DNA of 64,000 nucleotides from Metabacillus schmidteae. Lineage in GTDB: Bacteria; Bacillota; Bacilli; Bacillales; Bacillaceae. Positions 62,263 through 64,000 of this stretch are shown here, one piece after another (within the stretch, counting starts at the first letter, position 1; each line of letters opens with the position of its first letter). The notes beneath the pieces were generated by a model. The model worked only from the letters and a program-made list of their open reading frames with translations. It was not told the origin of the DNA and made no database searches. Made by a program: the position numbers and the translations under genes. The DNA is taken from positions 1,430,001-1,494,000 of the forward strand of contig NZ_CAESCH010000001.1 in the NCBI RefSeq assembly GCF_903166545.1. Reading direction: 5' to 3'.

Positions 62263-62559
62263 ATGAAAGAAAAAGTTATTGAATTCTTATTTAATCCTAA
62301 AAAATTCCGAAACATCAAGTTCCCTATCTTTTTATTATTTTTAGCACTGTTTTCATTTGGTCGTTTATATATAACAGCTGAATATATACTTTTAATTATT
62401 TTATTTGTACTAATTTCACTTTTTATTTTTATGATGTTTAAGACATTTTGGTATAACAAAATAAAGGTAGTCAAGACAAGCAAAATAGATTGGATTTTAA
62501 CAGCTTCAACAATAGTTTTATTCTTTTATGGTCTTTATATTCTGATTCACCTTAGTTAG
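62263..62559 (+). CDS. Small membrane protein
   Basis: 98 residues with a basic N-terminus and three helices (about 20-38, 41-58 and 76-96). GGGAGAGTGAG precedes the ATG by a normal gap. No family recognised. It is flanked on the right by a GGGCGC-type hairpin. Confidence 0.68.
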   Translation: MKEKVIEFLFNPKKFRNIKFPIFLLFLALFSFGRLYITAEYILLIILFVLISLFIFMMFKTFWYNKIKVVKTSKIDWILTASTIVLFFYGLYILIHLS

Positions 62560-62574
62560 TGATAATCGTATAAC

Positions 62575-62625
62575 GGATCTTCCACAATCAAGCGCCATTC
62601 TTGAGCAAGGATGAGCGCTCTTTAT
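62575..62625 (+). repeat. GCGC hairpin repeat after the membrane-protein gene
   Basis: GGATCTTCCACAATCAAGCG, CCATTCTTGAGCAAGGATGA, then GCGCTCTTTATTATTT. It is a close relative of the copies at 45919 and 63089 and can terminate transcription. Confidence 0.78.
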
Positions 62626-62716
62626 TATTTCAGAAGGTTTCTTGTATAGGATGTGGTAAATTTAGGAACTTTCTTATAGATCATTCGTAAATAAATATAG
62701 ATGAGGGGGGATAAAA

Positions 62717-63040
62717 GTGAAAAAAGTATTGGGAGTAATTTTAACTTTATTAATAGAGACAGGTGTATTATGGGGTATATCTATAGTTTTTTCAATTGAA
62801 CTTATGGAGATTTTATTCTTAGGTGGAGTATCCATATTTGCAATATTATGGATACTCCTATATTCCTCTACTCATAGTCAAAACCAATATAATGCAAATG
62901 TAAAAGGAATGACAGGGCAGGACGCTGGGGGAGTGAAATTGTTTCGATTTCGTTTATCTCCAATTACTTTAGGATTAGTGATGTTTATAGTAATAAGTTT
63001 TTGTTTAACTGTTTTTTACTACTATGATTATTTTATTTGA
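62717..63040 (+). CDS. Small membrane protein
   Basis: 107 residues with three helices (about 4-24, 29-48 and 83-103) and a polar middle loop (HSQNQYNANVKGMTGQDAGG). GTG start after GAGGGGGG. Family not recognised; the middle loop resembles that of other Bacillus small membrane proteins of unknown function. Confidence 0.7.
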   Translation: MKKVLGVILTLLIETGVLWGISIVFSIELMEILFLGGVSIFAILWILLYSSTHSQNQYNANVKGMTGQDAGGVKLFRFRLSPITLGLVMFIVISFCLTVFYYYDYFI

Positions 63041-63088
63041 TTTTTTTATGTTAGATCTCTGGGATTTTATAAATATGAATTATCACTA

Positions 63089-63110
63089 GGATCTTCCGCA
63101 AAAGGGCGCA
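63089..63110 (+). repeat. GGGCGC motif copy
   Basis: GGATCTTCCGCAAAAGGGCG lies 49 bases after a membrane-protein gene. No clear partner arm is visible. Confidence 0.6.
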
Positions 63111-63181
63111 TTTGTTGGGTAATGCTACATCAGTGGGCTGTGAAATAAAAATAATATCTAAAATTCTAACGAGGAGAGGCT

Positions 63182-63322
63182 ATTGTTAATAAAGAACAAT
63201 TACAGTTTGTTAAAGTAGTAAGTTTAGCTATAATTGCTGTCAGTTTGGCGGTGATAGCTTGGAGAATGGGAGAGGTTGTCGACTATATGTATGACTTAGT
63301 TATGTTATCTGGAAATGGTTAA
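63182..63322 (+). CDS. Very small membrane protein with possible ATT start
   Basis: 46 residues: VNKEQLQFVKVVSLAIIAVS with helix about 10-28 (VVSLAIIAVSLAVIAWRMG) and a short acidic tail. ACGAGGAG stands 5 bases before an ATT in the right frame; no ATG, GTG or TTG fits. ATT initiation is rare, so a mutated start codon is equally possible. Confidence 0.45.
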   Translation: MVNKEQLQFVKVVSLAIIAVSLAVIAWRMGEVVDYMYDLVMLSGNG

Positions 63323-63428
63323 GCTTTCAGTTTTTCCGGCACTTTTAGTCCTTTTAGCTCTTAATAGTAAAATAGCCTGTTGCTAAAAAAAGGGGCGCAA
63401 AAACAGTAGAATTATGTTATGCCTTTAA

Positions 63429-63480
63429 TATTATCTCGATATCGAGTCTTCAAGAAAAGGGCGCATTTCTGGAGCAAGAA
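63429..63480 (+). repeat. GGGCGC repeat before the last gene
   Basis: ATTATCTCGATATCGAGTCT, then GAAAAGGGCGCATTTCTGGA. It shares its first part with 45871 and 46420. A separate short copy, AAAAGGGGCGCAAAAAC, lies at 63389-63405. Confidence 0.7.
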
Positions 63481-63504
63481 ATTCAAAAAAATAAGGAGAA
63501 AGAA

Positions 63505-64000
63505 ATGATATTCGATGTAAAAGGAAAGGCATTCGCTGTATTAAAAGGTAATTGGTTTAAGGTTGTCTTTATGATGTTTTTATGTTTTTTCATTGGTGTA
63601 ATCACAGGAACTGGCAGGTCTACACTCACTTTTAATAATGGAGATTTTAACTTTCGATTATTAACATTTTCAGCTTCGGATAGTATATTTGTGGTGATTT
63701 TAGGCGGTTTTATTGGTAGTATTTGTTTCTTTGCTATAGTTGATTTAATACATAACATCAAATTTAATATAAGGAAAAGGTTCCTATTAACATTTTTATA
63801 TAGTTTTAAAACTAAAAGTCTTTTAATTAAAGGATTTTTAATTAACTCTCTTAATAGATTATTACAGTTTGGAATCGTGATACTCACTGCAATTGTAATA
63901 GTTAATTTTTTAACGCTTTTTATTGGGGAGCTTACTGGTATAAGAATTATAAAATTACTTGGTCTGATTTTAACTATTATAATAATAATTTGGGTGTATC
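63505..64000 (+). CDS. Integral membrane protein, partial at window end (DUF975-like)
   Basis: At least 165 residues, open to the edge. It begins MIFDVKGKAFAVLKGNWFKV with a helix right after, followed by more helices (VVILGGFIGSICFFAIVDLI, FGIVILTAIVIVNFL and on). The KGNW start and spacing resemble DUF975-type multi-helix proteins, but this is tentative. AAGGAGAAAG precedes the ATG. The opposite-strand frame here is a shadow. Confidence 0.65.
   Translation, partial: MIFDVKGKAFAVLKGNWFKVVFMMFLCFFIGVITGTGRSTLTFNNGDFNFRLLTFSASDSIFVVILGGFIGSICFFAIVDLIHNIKFNIRKRFLLTFLYSFKTKSLLIKGFLINSLNRLLQFGIVILTAIVIVNFLTLFIGELTGIRIIKLLGLILTIIIIIWVY

Noticed and set aside
43973..63480. GGGCGC repeats as integron attC sites
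   Set aside because: No integron integrase; the repeats behave as terminators, vary in length and lack attC core ends. The tyrosine recombinases present are of the Tn554 type and broken.
63483..63887. A 134-codon minus-strand frame at the window end
   Set aside because: The plus strand carries a membrane protein with a good ribosome site and a helix pattern; the minus frame is its shadow.

Overview
The window looks like chromosomal DNA of a low-G+C, spore-former-type Bacillaceae bacterium (Bacillus sensu lato). The evidence is strong purine-rich Shine-Dalgarno sites, TTG and GTG starts, sigma-A type promoters, AraR-type and cre-type operators, an S-box (SAM) riboswitch, Bacillus families (YfmQ, DUF3231, GbsR, DUF4306) and several dispersed intergenic repeats of the kind seen in Bacillus genomes. 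No rRNA, tRNA or CRISPR array was seen. All calls are made by eye; no database search was run.

Layout. 0.4-4.7 kb: an acid or sugar-acid locus (RraA-like aldolase, DUF1932 dehydrogenase, TRAP-type permease, small membrane partner, RpiR regulator). 5.5-9 kb: a GH2 glycosidase, a secreted endonuclease/phosphatase-like protein and an HPr-like protein without the catalytic His. 9.2-13.7 kb: L-arabinose catabolism as two AraR-controlled units, araB and araD-araA; no araR is in the window. 13.8-23 kb: a MocR regulator, small Bacillus proteins, a PAS/chemoreceptor-like pseudogene, an AraC regulator, an FAD monooxygenase-Dabb-GrpB operon and a TetR gene. 23-29 kb: a frameshifted MMPL transporter, a lipase-like hydrolase, an ABC ATPase fragment and a MarR-nitroreductase-monooxygenase operon of the quinone or electrophile stress type. 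29.5-34.4 kb: a glycan locus (GPH symporter, large DUF5695-like enzyme, divergent AraC). 34.5-38.1 kb: a MOSC protein and an AAHS transporter-DUF3237-SRPBCC set, followed by a 154-bp tandem repeat. 41-42.7 kb: a SAM riboswitch preceding an NhaC-family permease (probable methionine transporter).

43.5-50 kb is an accessory stretch of small membrane-protein genes separated by related GGGCGC hairpin repeats, and a decayed Tn554-type transposon (tnpA fragment, broken tnpB, intact tnpC). 50-57.8 kb is a choline-to-glycine-betaine locus: two GbsR paralogues, a CHT1-like Na+/choline symporter, GbsA betaine-aldehyde dehydrogenase, a 46-codon remnant of the Gram-positive alcohol dehydrogenase GbsB, and a G+C-richer BetA-type choline dehydrogenase that appears to have replaced it. 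57.8-64 kb returns to small, often broken, membrane-protein genes with the same hairpin repeats, plus one IS3-family element.

At least six genes carry a single indel or a stop codon, several in homopolymer runs, so either this strain has much recent decay or the assembly has homopolymer errors; raw reads should settle which.
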